Assembly: GCF_041261445.1 (NCBI RefSeq)
Contig: NZ_JBGCCU010000032.1
Coordinates: 62,001 to 126,000, forward strand
DNA from: Catenulispora sp. EB89
GTDB taxonomy: Bacteria; Actinomycetota; Actinomycetes; Streptomycetales; Catenulisporaceae
Length of the DNA: 64,000 nt
Direction: 5' to 3'
Shown: positions 17,323 to 25,883 of the stretch, one piece after another
Position numbering within the stretch: position 1 is the stretch's first letter
How the letters are laid out: each line of letters opens with the position of its first letter
The notes under the pieces: generated by a model
What the model was told of the DNA's origin: nothing
Database searches by the model: none
What the model saw: only the letters and a program-made list of their open reading frames with translations
Program-made: the position numbers and the translations under genes

Positions 17323-19026
17323 ATGGACCTGCTCCCGTCAGCGCACGTCGACAGCTTCGCCCGGGACCGCCTGCCGGCCGCGGACCGGTGGCCCGAGCTG
17401 CGCTTCGACCTCGGCGAGCTGCGCTACCCCGAGCGCCTGAACTGCGCCGCGCACCTGCTGGACAGCGCGATCGCCCGCTTCGGGACGGACCGCAGATGCC
17501 TGATCGGCGTCTCGGACAAGTACGGCGAGCCCGGCATCTGGACCTACGGCGACCTGGATCGGCGCAGCGACGAGATCGCGCACGTCCTGACCGCCGACCT
17601 CGGCGTCGTGCCCGGCAATCGCGTGCTGATCTGCGGCCCGAACAGTCCGTGGACCGTGGCGTGCTGGTTCGGGGTGCTCAAGGCCGGCGGCGTGGTGGTG
17701 ACGGTCGTGCCCCTGCTGCGCAGCGAGGAGATCGCCACGGTCGCCGAGATCGCGCAGGTGAGCGTGGCGCTGTGCACGCCGGGCTGCGACGAGCAGGCCG
17801 CGAAGGCCGGCGTGCCTGGCATGCGGGTTGTCACCTTCGGCGGGACGGGGCCCGAGGATCTGGTCGCGCGCTGCGAGCAGGCCCCGGAGCAGAAGTTCGA
17901 CGCGGTCCAGACGTCGCAGGACGACGTCGCGATGATCGCCTTCACCTCCGGCACGACCGGCCGTCCCAAAGGCTGCCTGCACTTCCACCGCGACGTGTTG
18001 GCGATCGCCGACACCTTCGCCAAGCACGTCCTCAAGGCCGGCCCCGACGACGTCTTCGCCGGCAGCCCGCCGCTCGGCTTCACCTTCGGCCTCGGCGGCC
18101 TGGTCATCTTCCCGCTGCACGTCGGAGCATCGACGGTGCTGCTGGAGCGCGGCAGCCCCGAGGCGCTGCTGGGTGCCATCGCCGAGCACGGTGTCAGCGT
18201 GCTGTTCACGGCGCCGACCGCCTACCGCGCCATGCTCACGATGCTGGACTCGGACAAGTCCGACGGCGGCAGTGAGCGCGACGGTGCGGGCGATGGTGAG
18301 AGCCAGAGCGAGCGCCACGGCGACGCGCGCCTGAGCACCCTCCGCCGCTGCGTCTCAGCTGGCGAAGCCTTGCCGGCCGAGACCTGGCGCGCCTGGCACG
18401 CGGCGACCGGCGTCAAGATCATCGACGGCATCGGCGCCACCGAGCTGCTGCACATCTTTATCTCGGCCGCCGACGACGACATCCGTCCCGGCTCCACCGG
18501 CCGCCCGGTGCCCGGCTGGCAGGCCGCGATCCTGGACGCCGACGGCAACCCGGTCGCGGACGGCGAACCGGGCCTGCTGGCCGTGCGCGGCCCGGTCGGC
18601 TGCCGGTACCTGGCCGACGAGCGCCAGGGCACGTACGTGCGCCACGGCTGGAACTACACCGGCGACACCTACATCCGCGACGAGGACGGCTACTTCTGGT
18701 ACCAGGCGCGCTCCGACGACATGATCATCTCCTCCGGCTACAACATCGCCGGGCCGGAGGTGGAGAACGCGCTGCTGCGCCATCCGTCGGTCCTGGAAGC
18801 CGGTGTCATCGGCATGCCGGACCCGGACCGCGGCCAGCTGGTGACGGCGTTCGTGGTGCTGGCGGCCGAGGTGCCGGCGGGAGAGGCGACCGTCAAGGAG
18901 TTGCAGGAGTTCGTAAAGGCGCGCATCGCTCCGTACAAGTACCCGCGGTCGGTGCACTTCGTCCCGGCCCTGCCACGGACCAACACCGGCAAGCTTCAGC
19001 GGTTCAAGCTCCGAGATCTGGCCTGA
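17323..19026 (+). CDS. Aryl-CoA ligase (2-aminobenzoate/benzoate-CoA ligase family)
   Basis: A 567-aa AMP-forming acyl-CoA synthetase. P-loop motif FTSGTTGRPKG, the A5 motif IDGIGATELLHIFISA, the A7 region YTGDTYIRDEDGYFWY, the hinge RSDDMIISSGYNIAGPEVE and the catalytic Lys in PRTNTGKLQRFKLRDL are all present. The 'GATE.LHIF.S' signature is shared with benzoate and 2-aminobenzoate-CoA ligases. It activates an aromatic acid to its CoA ester, the first step of the pathway encoded here. GGAGGA at 17313-17318 supports the ATG. The PaaX gene follows on the same strand. Confidence 0.92.
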   Translation: MDLLPSAHVDSFARDRLPAADRWPELRFDLGELRYPERLNCAAHLLDSAIARFGTDRRCLIGVSDKYGEPGIWTYGDLDRRSDEIAHVLTADLGVVPGNRVLICGPNSPWTVACWFGVLKAGGVVVTVVPLLRSEEIATVAEIAQVSVALCTPGCDEQAAKAGVPGMRVVTFGGTGPEDLVARCEQAPEQKFDAVQTSQDDVAMIAFTSGTTGRPKGCLHFHRDVLAIADTFAKHVLKAGPDDVFAGSPPLGFTFGLGGLVIFPLHVGASTVLLERGSPEALLGAIAEHGVSVLFTAPTAYRAMLTMLDSDKSDGGSERDGAGDGESQSERHGDARLSTLRRCVSAGEALPAETWRAWHAATGVKIIDGIGATELLHIFISAADDDIRPGSTGRPVPGWQAAILDADGNPVADGEPGLLAVRGPVGCRYLADERQGTYVRHGWNYTGDTYIRDEDGYFWYQARSDDMIISSGYNIAGPEVENALLRHPSVLEAGVIGMPDPDRGQLVTAFVVLAAEVPAGEATVKELQEFVKARIAPYKYPRSVHFVPALPRTNTGKLQRFKLRDLA

Positions 19027-19111
19027 GCCGGGGCGGACGGCGCGGTATCTTGCCGCTGTGCCGCCCGAGTCCGCCCAGCCTGTCGATCGAGCCCAGAGGA
19101 AAGTCCAGCCT

Positions 19112-19963
19112 GTGAGCACACCGTCGAAGACCGAGGGGACGGCGTCCGAGGCCCCCGCCATGAAGGCGCCGACGCCGCGCTCGCTGATCGTGTCGTTCTT
19201 CGGCGCCTACGGCCGCGAACTCGGCGGCTGGATCGCGGTCGCCGACCTCGTCACCCTGCTGGGCCGGCTCGGCGTGGACGCCCCCGCGGTCCGCTCGGCC
19301 GTCTCCCGCCAGAAGCAGCGCGGGTTCCTGCAGGCCCGCCAGGTCGGCGGCGTCGCGGGCTACTCCCTGTCGGAGCAGGCCCAGGAGATCCTGGCCGACG
19401 GCGACCGCCGGATCTACGTACGGCAGGACGTGAAGCTGTCCGACGGCTGGGTGCTGGCCGTGTTCTCGGTACCGGAGACCGAACGGCACCGGCGCCACCT
19501 GCTGCGCTCGCGGCTGTCGCGGCTCGGCTTCGGGGCCACGGCGCCCGGGGTGTGGATCGCGCCGTCGCACCTGGCGGAGGAGGCACGGCACACGTTGGAG
19601 CGGCTGGAGCTCGCCGAGTACGTCGACCTCTTCCGCGCCGACTACCTCGCCTACGGCGACCTGCGTGAATCGGCGGCGCGGTGGTGGGACCTCGGCGCGG
19701 TGCAGGCCGGATACGCAGAGTTCTCCGAACAGTTCCTCGCCACCGAGAAGAACGCCGACACCGCCGACGACGCCGACGCGTTCGCGACCTACCTGCTCGC
19801 CCTGGACGCCTGGCGCCGCATGCCGTACCGCGATCCCGGACTCCCGCCCGAACTACTGCCTGAGGACTGGCGGGGGACGCAGGCCGCGGACATCTTCTTC
19901 GGGCTGCACGACCGCCTGCGCGGACGCGGGTTGAGCTACGTGAAGAGCGTGGTGTCCAGGTAG
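19112..19963 (+). CDS. PaaX-family transcriptional regulator
   Basis: A 283-aa protein of the PaaX family, whose members repress aromatic-acid catabolism and are released by the aryl-CoA ester. The winged helix is at about residues 15-80 (SLIVSFFGAYGRELGGW, then VRSAVSRQKQRGFL). The PaaX effector domain follows (WVLAVFSVPETERHRRHLLR, GVWIAPSHL) and the C-terminal YRDPGLPPELLPEDW motif closes it. GTG at 19112 is preferred over the GTG at 19058 because AGAGGAAAG lies about 8 nt upstream. It follows the ligase by 85 nt. The 3' end overlaps the convergent TetR gene by 28 nt. Confidence 0.9.
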   Translation: MSTPSKTEGTASEAPAMKAPTPRSLIVSFFGAYGRELGGWIAVADLVTLLGRLGVDAPAVRSAVSRQKQRGFLQARQVGGVAGYSLSEQAQEILADGDRRIYVRQDVKLSDGWVLAVFSVPETERHRRHLLRSRLSRLGFGATAPGVWIAPSHLAEEARHTLERLELAEYVDLFRADYLAYGDLRESAARWWDLGAVQAGYAEFSEQFLATEKNADTADDADAFATYLLALDAWRRMPYRDPGLPPELLPEDWRGTQAADIFFGLHDRLRGRGLSYVKSVVSR

Positions 19964-20538
19964 TAGGTCAGGATCGCCAGCGCTTCCTCGCCACTTCGCT
20001 GGCCGCCCAGGACGCTGGAGCCCAGGCCGTTGACCATCGCCAGCAGTCCGGCTGCGGCCATCTCCGGGTCCTGGTCCGCCGTGACGTCGCCGGCCTGCTG
20101 CGCGGCCCGGATCTGCTTGGCGAGGAAGCCTTCGAACACGGCCGGCTGGGCCGCTCCGTGCTTCTCCAGGACGTCGGGGTCGCTGAGCACCAGGGTGTAG
20201 TAGCCGTTGTAGGTCCGGGCGATGCGGCTGCTCTCGGCGTCGGTGGGCACGATGCAGGACAGGATCGCGGTGATCACCGTGCGTGGGGTCGGTGGTGCGC
20301 CCGCGGCGGCGATCCAGGTGTTCATCCGGGCCTGGAGCTGGCCCTGCAGGCGTCCCAGGGCGTCCAGGAGCAGGGCTTCCTTCGTCGTGAAGTAGTACTG
20401 CACCAGGCGCAGGGACACGCCGGCCTCGGCAGCGACCGCCCGCATGCTCGCCGACTGCAGTCCCTGTGTGTCCGCGATGCGCAGCAGCGCCTCGGCGATC
20501 TGGGTTCTGCGTTCCTCGTGGTCGACGCGCGCGGCCAT
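19936..20538 (-). CDS. TetR-family regulator
   Basis: A 200-aa regulator. The HTH (MRAVAAEAGVSLRLVQYYFT) is at about residues 32-52 and the C-terminal ligand/dimer domain follows. GGGAGG precedes the ATG. It is divergent from an alpha/beta hydrolase 54 bp away. The spacer contains three matching 6-bp half-sites, consistent with control of both genes. Target ligand unknown. Confidence 0.92.
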   Translation of the reverse strand: MAARVDHEERRTQIAEALLRIADTQGLQSASMRAVAAEAGVSLRLVQYYFTTKEALLLDALGRLQGQLQARMNTWIAAAGAPPTPRTVITAILSCIVPTDAESSRIARTYNGYYTLVLSDPDVLEKHGAAQPAVFEGFLAKQIRAAQQAGDVTADQDPEMAAAGLLAMVNGLGSSVLGGQRSGEEALAILTYYLDTTLFT

Positions 20539-20566
20539 GGTGTGACCTCCCTCTCGTGGTACACCC

Positions 20567-20593
20567 GTATCATGTCGTGATACACATGTATCA
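20567..20593. promoter_or_regulatory. TetR operator with three half-sites
   Basis: GTATCA (20567-20572), TGATAC (20578-20583) and GTATCA (20588-20593) form two overlapping dyads, GTATCA-N5-TGATAC and TGATAC-N4-GTATCA, that share the central half-site. The last half-site overlaps the ATG of the alpha/beta hydrolase. It is the natural operator for the divergent TetR. Confidence 0.75.
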
Positions 20594-21459
20594 TGACAGT
20601 AGGCGAGTTCAAGAACGCGAAGGCCGCTGAGCGCTTCCAGGGTGTGTACGAGCAGCTTCTGGACAAGCTGTGGCCGGCTTCGCGCAGCGTGCTGGACGTG
20701 CCGACACGCTTCGGGACCACCCGGGTCGTGCGCACCGGCCCCGACGACGGCGAACCGATCGTGTTGCTGCCGGCATCTGGCGGGAACGCCCTGATGTGGC
20801 ACCGGTATGTCGAGGCTCTGAGTCACGACCACCCCGTTTACGCCGTGGACACCGTCGGCGAGCCTGGCGGCAGCGTGCAGACCGCACCGATCACCGACGG
20901 CGGCGACGTCGCGGCGTGGCTGGAGGAGGTGCTGGCGGGGCTCGACGTGGCAGGCGTGCACCTCGTCGGGTGCTCGTACGGCGGCTGGATCGCGCTGAAG
21001 CACCAGATCCACCACCCGGGACGCACCGCGCGGCTCACGCTGGTCGATCCCGCGGGCTTCGCCGAGGTCGGGTGGCGGTTCTACCGGTGGGTGATCGTCG
21101 GGGGACTGGCCGGCCTCGCCCCGCGTGCGCTGCGGCCACGGCTGGCACGTGCGGTGCACAACAGTGCGATCCTCGACGACGACCTCATGGCGCTGATGCG
21201 GGCCTCGATGGGCTTCCGGCGACGGCTGCCGAAGACCGACGTGTTCACCGACGAGGAACTACGACAAGTGCTAGTTCCGGTGCAGTTCCTGCTCGGCGCA
21301 CGCAGCGCGATCCACCACTCGGATCAGGTCGCTGATCGCATCAGCCGACTGATGCCGACGGCGCGCGTCGAGGTGGTTCCGGGAACCGGGCACGCGCTGT
21401 CGACCGACGCCCCTGAGCTGGTGACCGACCGCGTTCTCAACGCCGTGGCGTCCAGGTAG
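20593..21459 (+). CDS. Alpha/beta hydrolase
   Basis: A 288-aa hydrolase of the alpha/beta fold. The oxyanion-hole strand is PIVLLPASGGNALMW, the nucleophile elbow is GCSYGGW (Ser near residue 130), and the catalytic His sits in PGTGHALSTDAP near the C-terminus. The acidic residue is likely the Asp in DQVADRI or nearby. The substrate is unknown. No Shine-Dalgarno sequence precedes the ATG, which overlaps an operator half-site. It is controlled, by position, by the divergent TetR protein and may not belong to the neighbouring aryl-CoA pathway. Confidence 0.88.
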   Translation: MTVGEFKNAKAAERFQGVYEQLLDKLWPASRSVLDVPTRFGTTRVVRTGPDDGEPIVLLPASGGNALMWHRYVEALSHDHPVYAVDTVGEPGGSVQTAPITDGGDVAAWLEEVLAGLDVAGVHLVGCSYGGWIALKHQIHHPGRTARLTLVDPAGFAEVGWRFYRWVIVGGLAGLAPRALRPRLARAVHNSAILDDDLMALMRASMGFRRRLPKTDVFTDEELRQVLVPVQFLLGARSAIHHSDQVADRISRLMPTARVEVVPGTGHALSTDAPELVTDRVLNAVASR

Positions 21460-21468
21460 TACGCCGGT

Positions 21469-21852
21469 CTAACCGCCGAGCATCGCACGGAGCAGAAGCA
21501 CTGCCAGGACGACCGTCAAGACGACAATGGCGAGCCACTCGCCGTTGTCGGTCAGCCCGCGTCTCCGGCCCTGCTGCGGAGTGAAGTCGCTGAACTCCTG
21601 CGACAGAATCTGGGCTCGGAGCCAGTCGGCGCATTCCGGACGGCCTTCGAACTGGCACGCCAGGACGCTCATACCGTGCGGGCAGGTCTCCACGCTTTCG
21701 CAGTGTTCCACTCGGCGCCGGAACTGCTTTGCCCAGTGGTCTGTAAGCCGCTGCTGCGGTCCCTTGACCAGTGCGTTGATCACACGGACCAGCGTCCAGG
21801 ACACCGCGAAGGGCGGCAGGAGGTACATCGTGCCGAACAGCAGCAGCGGCAT
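21469..21852 (-). CDS. Small membrane protein with two TM segments
   Basis: A 127-aa protein. One hydrophobic helix is at the N-terminus (MPLLLFGTMYLLPPFAVSW) and another at the C-terminus (WLAIVVLTVVLAVLLL). The middle 70 residues carry four Cys (HCESVETCPHG, LACQ, PECADW). The Cys spacing suggests metal binding or disulphides, unproven. ATG at 21852 is chosen because GGGGGAGG lies upstream. Function unknown. Confidence 0.7.
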   Translation of the reverse strand: MPLLLFGTMYLLPPFAVSWTLVRVINALVKGPQQRLTDHWAKQFRRRVEHCESVETCPHGMSVLACQFEGRPECADWLRAQILSQEFSDFTPQQGRRRGLTDNGEWLAIVVLTVVLAVLLLRAMLGG

Positions 21853-21983
21853 GGCGCGCCTCCCCCGGACCTGGCCGCAGACCTGCGCTGTCGGCATTTC
21901 ACATCATCGTGGCATCGGCTGTGGCACGGTTGATCAGCGGGGCGGGCAGGTGGGGGAACGGCGGGGCCTCAAGCACAGAATCC

Positions 21984-24329
21984 TTACGAGCCGGGGCGCC
22001 ACCGAGCGTGTGCTGTCTCCTCCGCTCCTTCCCGAATCAGCTCCAGCCGCGGCCGGGGTCCGTCCGTACGTCCCGAAGCCGGCTGCCGGGCGCCTGCGCG
22101 GAACGGGTCTGGCCACTCGCTGCCAGGGCCCCTGTACTCCTGTTCGACGGCCGCGTGGAGCGTCCACTGCGGGTCGTACAAGTGCGTACGGCCCAGGGCG
22201 CACAGGTCTGCGCGGCCGGCGAGCAGGATCGAGTTCACGTCGTCGTAGGAGGAGATGGCTCCGACGGCGATCGTGGCCAGGCCGGTCTCGTGACGGATGC
22301 GGTCCGCGTACGGGGTCTGGTACGAGCGTCCGTACTCCGGCTGTTCGTCGGAGGTGACTTGGCCGGTGGAGACGTCGATGGCGTCGACACCGAGGTATGC
22401 GAAGGATTGGGCGATCTTCACCGATTCGGCGGCGTCCACGCCTCCGGGGGCCCAGTCGGTCGCCGACACGCGCACGCTCATCGGGCGCTCGGCCGGCCAT
22501 ACCGTGCGTACGGCGTCGAAGACCTCCAGCGGGAAGCGCAGCCGGTTCTCCAGCGGGCCGCCGTACTCGTCCGTGCGCTGGTTGGCCAGCGGGGACAGGA
22601 AGCTGGACAGCAGGTAGCCGTGCGCGCAGTGCAGCTCCAGCAGGTCGAAGCCGGCTCGGGTGCCACGTTCGGCGGCGGCGACGAACTCGGCCTTGATCGC
22701 CTGCATCTCCGGGACGGTCAGCTCGTGCGGGACCTGGTTCACGCCGGGCTTGTACGGCAGCGGCGAGGGGCCGACCACCGGCCAGTTGCCCTCCGGCAGC
22801 GGCTCGTCGATGCCCTCCCACATCAGCCTCGTCGAGCCCTTGCGGCCCGAGTGGCCGAGCTGGAGCCCGATCGCCGCGGTCGACTGCGCGTGGACGAAGT
22901 CCACGATCCGCCGCCACGCCGCCTCCTGCTCGTCGGTGTACAGACCGGTGCAGCCCGGGGTGATCCGGCCGTCCGCCGAGACGCACACCATCTCGGTCAT
23001 CACCAGCCCGGCGCCGCCGAGCGCCTTGGAGCCCAGGTGGACGAGGTGGAAGTCGGTCGGCAGGCCGTCGCCCCGGGCCGAGTACATGTCCATCGGCGAG
23101 ACGATCACACGGTTCTTCAACGTCAGCTCGCGCAGGCGGAACGGCCGGAACATCGGGGGAGTGGCGTCGCCGTTCACCTCCGCCACGAACTCCGGGTCGC
23201 GCAGCTTGAGGTTGTCGTACGTGACCCGGCGCGAGCGGGTGAGCAGGTTGAACGCGAACTGCAGCGGCTGCTGGCCGGTGTAGCGGCCCAGGTCCTCGAA
23301 CCAGCGCAGGGAGGCCGCCGCGGCGCGCTGCGTGGAGGCGACCACTGGTCGTCGTTCGGCCTCGTACGCCGCCAGGGCCGAGGCGATGTCCGGGTTCTCG
23401 TGCAGGCACGCGGCCAGCGCCAGCGCGTCCTCCATGGCCAGCTTCGTGCCCGAGCCGATGGAGAAGTGCGCGGTGTGCGCGGCGTCGCCGAGCAGCACGA
23501 CGTTGCCGTGCGACCAGTGCGCCGTGGTCACGGTCGCGAAGCTGAGCCAGCGGGAGTTGTTGGCGATCAGCCGGTGGCCGCCGAGCATGTCGGCGAAGAG
23601 CTCGCCGATCCGCGTGATGCTCTCGTGGTCGCTCTCGCCGGGGGCGAAGTCGCGCGCCGCGAACCGGTCGAAGCCGGCCTCGCGCCAGACCCGTTCGTGC
23701 ATCTCGACGATGAACGTCGAGCCGTGCGCGTCGTAGGGGTAGCCGTGGACCTGCATGACGCCGTACTTGCTCAGCAGGACCTGGAAGCGGAAGGCGTCGA
23801 AGACCAGGTCCGTGCCGAGCCACATGTAGCGGCAGTCGTGGGTGCGGATCGAGGGCTTGAAGGCGTCGGCGTACTTGGTGCGGATCGCCGAGTTCACGCC
23901 GTCGGCGGCGACCACGAGGTCGTACTCGGCGGACAGCTGCTCGGTCGGCGGCGCGGTGGTCAGGTAGCGCACGTCGATGCCCAGGCCGGCGCAGCGCCGT
24001 TGGAGCATCTGGAGCAGCCGGACCCGGCTCAGGGCCGCGAAGCCGTGCCCGCCGGAGGTCACGACCCGGCCGCGGTAGTGCACGTCGATGTCGTCCCAGC
24101 GGGCGAACTCGGCGGCCATCGCCTCGTGGATCTCGGGGTCGGCGTGCTCGATGCCGCCGAGCGTCTCGTCGGAGAAGACCACGCCGAAGCCGAAGGTGTC
24201 GTCGGCGGCGTTGCGCTCCCAGACGTCGACGACCGCCGCCGGGTCCAGCTGCTTGGCCAGCGCCGCGAAGTACAGGCCGCCGGGGCCGCCGCCGACGACC
24301 GCGATCCGCGGGGCCCGGCCGACCCTCAC
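21984..24329 (-). CDS. FAD monooxygenase/Old Yellow Enzyme fusion (2-aminobenzoyl-CoA monooxygenase/reductase or salicylyl-CoA 5-hydroxylase type)
   Basis: A 781-aa fusion. Residues 1 to about 380 are a class A flavin hydroxylase: dinucleotide motif VVGGGPGGLYFAAL, then the flavin GD motif LLGDAAHTAHFSIG. Residues from about 395 on are an Old Yellow Enzyme barrel (FRLRELTLKNRVIVSPM, QLGHSGRKG, HCAHGYLLSSFLSPLAN then EYGGPLENR). Known fusions with this order hydroxylate and reduce 2-aminobenzoyl-CoA, or hydroxylate salicylyl-CoA. The GTG start overlaps the RidA stop (GTGA). The coupled RidA gene argues for an amino-substituted ring. The C-terminus has a short Pro/Arg-rich tail. Confidence 0.9.
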   Translation of the reverse strand: MRVGRAPRIAVVGGGPGGLYFAALAKQLDPAAVVDVWERNAADDTFGFGVVFSDETLGGIEHADPEIHEAMAAEFARWDDIDVHYRGRVVTSGGHGFAALSRVRLLQMLQRRCAGLGIDVRYLTTAPPTEQLSAEYDLVVAADGVNSAIRTKYADAFKPSIRTHDCRYMWLGTDLVFDAFRFQVLLSKYGVMQVHGYPYDAHGSTFIVEMHERVWREAGFDRFAARDFAPGESDHESITRIGELFADMLGGHRLIANNSRWLSFATVTTAHWSHGNVVLLGDAAHTAHFSIGSGTKLAMEDALALAACLHENPDIASALAAYEAERRPVVASTQRAAAASLRWFEDLGRYTGQQPLQFAFNLLTRSRRVTYDNLKLRDPEFVAEVNGDATPPMFRPFRLRELTLKNRVIVSPMDMYSARGDGLPTDFHLVHLGSKALGGAGLVMTEMVCVSADGRITPGCTGLYTDEQEAAWRRIVDFVHAQSTAAIGLQLGHSGRKGSTRLMWEGIDEPLPEGNWPVVGPSPLPYKPGVNQVPHELTVPEMQAIKAEFVAAAERGTRAGFDLLELHCAHGYLLSSFLSPLANQRTDEYGGPLENRLRFPLEVFDAVRTVWPAERPMSVRVSATDWAPGGVDAAESVKIAQSFAYLGVDAIDVSTGQVTSDEQPEYGRSYQTPYADRIRHETGLATIAVGAISSYDDVNSILLAGRADLCALGRTHLYDPQWTLHAAVEQEYRGPGSEWPDPFRAGARQPASGRTDGPRPRLELIREGAEETAHARWRPGS

Positions 24330-24808
24330 GGCACCACCGCGACGCCGGTGAGCTCCACCTGCGCCGCCGGGTCGAACAGGCCCTTGACTTCGAAGAACGC
24401 CATCGCCGGGTAGTGCCTGCCCAGGTGCCGGCGCCAGATCGCGCCGAGCTCCTTGAGGTCCGCGCGGTACTGCTCGGCGTCGGTGGCGAAGACCGTGACG
24501 GTGACCAGGTGCTCCGGCGAGGCGCCGGCCGCGGTCAGAGTCGTGACCATGTTGGCCAGCGCCAGATCGAACTGCTCGATCAGGGTGGACTTCGGATCGA
24601 CCGTGCCGTCCGGGTGGAGCGCGGCCTGGCCGCCGAGGTAGACCGTGCGGCCGGGGCCAGCGGCGACGGCGTGCGAGAAGCCGATCGCCGGTGCGAGCTC
24701 CGGCGGGTTCACCAGCTCGTGCGGGGTCGTCGCCGAGTGCGAGGTCGCTGGTGCTGGTACCGGTGTTAATACGGGAGCCGGGGTCGGCGTCGTCGGCTGC
24801 GTGGTCAT
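24326..24808 (-). CDS. RidA-family (YjgF/UK114) protein
   Basis: A 160-aa protein whose residues from about 30 to 160 form a RidA trimer subunit. The family hydrolyses reactive enamines/imines to ketones and ammonia. The motif YLGGQAALHPDG and the MAFFEVKGLFDPAAQVEL end are typical, although the usual catalytic Arg region is replaced by KGLFDP. The first 28 residues are a Thr/Pro/Ala-rich extension not normal for RidA. Both ends overlap neighbours by 4 nt (ATGA with the crotonase, GTGA with the fusion flavoenzyme). In this pathway it could deaminate a ring-imine product. Confidence 0.85.
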   Translation of the reverse strand: MTTQPTTPTPAPVLTPVPAPATSHSATTPHELVNPPELAPAIGFSHAVAAGPGRTVYLGGQAALHPDGTVDPKSTLIEQFDLALANMVTTLTAAGASPEHLVTVTVFATDAEQYRADLKELGAIWRRHLGRHYPAMAFFEVKGLFDPAAQVELTGVAVVP

Positions 24809-25632
24809 TGGCCCTCCCACTTCGGCGTCTCCTTGGCGTTGAACGCGCGGTGGAACTCGGCGTGGTCGCGGGTGTTCATCAGCAGCGCCTGGACCGCCGC
24901 GTCCATCTCCAGGGACGGCGACAGGCCCATGTCCAGCTCGCGCGTCAGCAGCATCTTGGTCTGTGCGTAGGCCAGCGCCGGGCCATCGGCCAGCCGCCGG
25001 GCCAAGGCGTCGGTGGCGATCTGCAGGTCGTCGTCCTCGACCAGCTCGCTGACCAGGCCGTACCGGTCGGCCTCGGGGGCCTTGACGGTGTCGCCGAGCA
25101 TCAGCAGCTTGGTGGCGTTGCCCAGGCCGACGATCCGCGGCAGCAGGTACGCCGCTCCCATGTCCGAACCGGACAGGCCGACCTTGGTGAACAGGAAGGC
25201 GAAGCGTGCCGAGCGGGCCACGATCCGGAAGTCGGCGGCCAGCGCCAGCACCGAGCCGGCGCCGGCGGCGATGCCGTGGATCGAGGCGATCACCGGGATC
25301 GGAACCTCGCGCAGCGCGCGCACCACGTCGCCGGTCATGCGTGTGAAGGACAGGTGCTCGTCCGGGCGCATCTTCAGCAGTTCGCCGATGATCTCGTTGA
25401 CGTCCCCGCCGGAGCAGAAGCCGGGGCCCTCGCCGCGCAGCACCAGGACCCGGGTGTCGCCGCGGTGCGGCAGCTCGGCGAGCAGGTCGCGCAGGTCGGC
25501 GTAGGCCTCGAAGGTCAAGGCGTTGATCTTGTCGGGACGGTTGAGGGTGACGGTCGCGACCCCGTCGGCGTGTTCCACGCGGAAGTGCTCCCACGTGTCG
25601 GTGAACGGGACCGAACCCCGGAACGGGCTCAT
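24805..25632 (-). CDS. Enoyl-CoA hydratase/isomerase (crotonase) family
   Basis: A 275-aa crotonase. The CoA oxyanion-hole segments are GFCSGGDVNEI near residue 70 and HGIAAGAGSVLALAADFRI near residue 120. The second catalytic loop reads VGLSGSDMGAAYLLPRIVG, where the classical catalytic Glu of hydratases is absent, so it may be an isomerase, hydrolase or ring-cleaving type. It is the first gene of a three-gene coupled operon with RidA and the flavin fusion. GGGAGGAC precedes the ATG. Confidence 0.88.
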   Translation of the reverse strand: MSPFRGSVPFTDTWEHFRVEHADGVATVTLNRPDKINALTFEAYADLRDLLAELPHRGDTRVLVLRGEGPGFCSGGDVNEIIGELLKMRPDEHLSFTRMTGDVVRALREVPIPVIASIHGIAAGAGSVLALAADFRIVARSARFAFLFTKVGLSGSDMGAAYLLPRIVGLGNATKLLMLGDTVKAPEADRYGLVSELVEDDDLQIATDALARRLADGPALAYAQTKMLLTRELDMGLSPSLEMDAAVQALLMNTRDHAEFHRAFNAKETPKWEGQ

Positions 25633-25691
25633 CGGTGTCCTCCCGGTGCTGTGCCTCGGCCGGCGCGGTCCGTCCGGTCATCACCAACATA

Positions 25692-25703
25692 TGACTGTCG
25701 TCA
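25692..25703 (-). promoter_or_regulatory. Second copy of the TGAC-N4-GTCA dyad, at the crotonase operon promoter
   Basis: TGACTGTCGTCA matches the ligase-promoter dyad at 17237-17248 in 11 of 12 bases. On the minus strand it forms part of TTGACG, a -35-like element facing the crotonase operon 60 bp away. The -10 is less clear. Confidence 0.55.
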
Positions 25704-25883
25704 AGGAAACGCCATACCCGGCGGGGCGTGTCGGAGGTCGCGGTCTTGTCGGGGCATGTCGGTGCATCACGTCCTCGGATCAGGTCGGGGGTCGGGCAGG
25801 AAGGCGCGATCCGTGTATCGTTCGGGCGGCGACAAGCTGTAGCAGTGGCGATGGTGCACGCACGGTTCGAGGAGGGGTACGGC

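Noticed and set aside
21909-24413. 834-codon plus-strand frame opposite the flavin fusion
   Set aside because: Shadow of the fusion gene; no recognisable domain and wrong codon bias.
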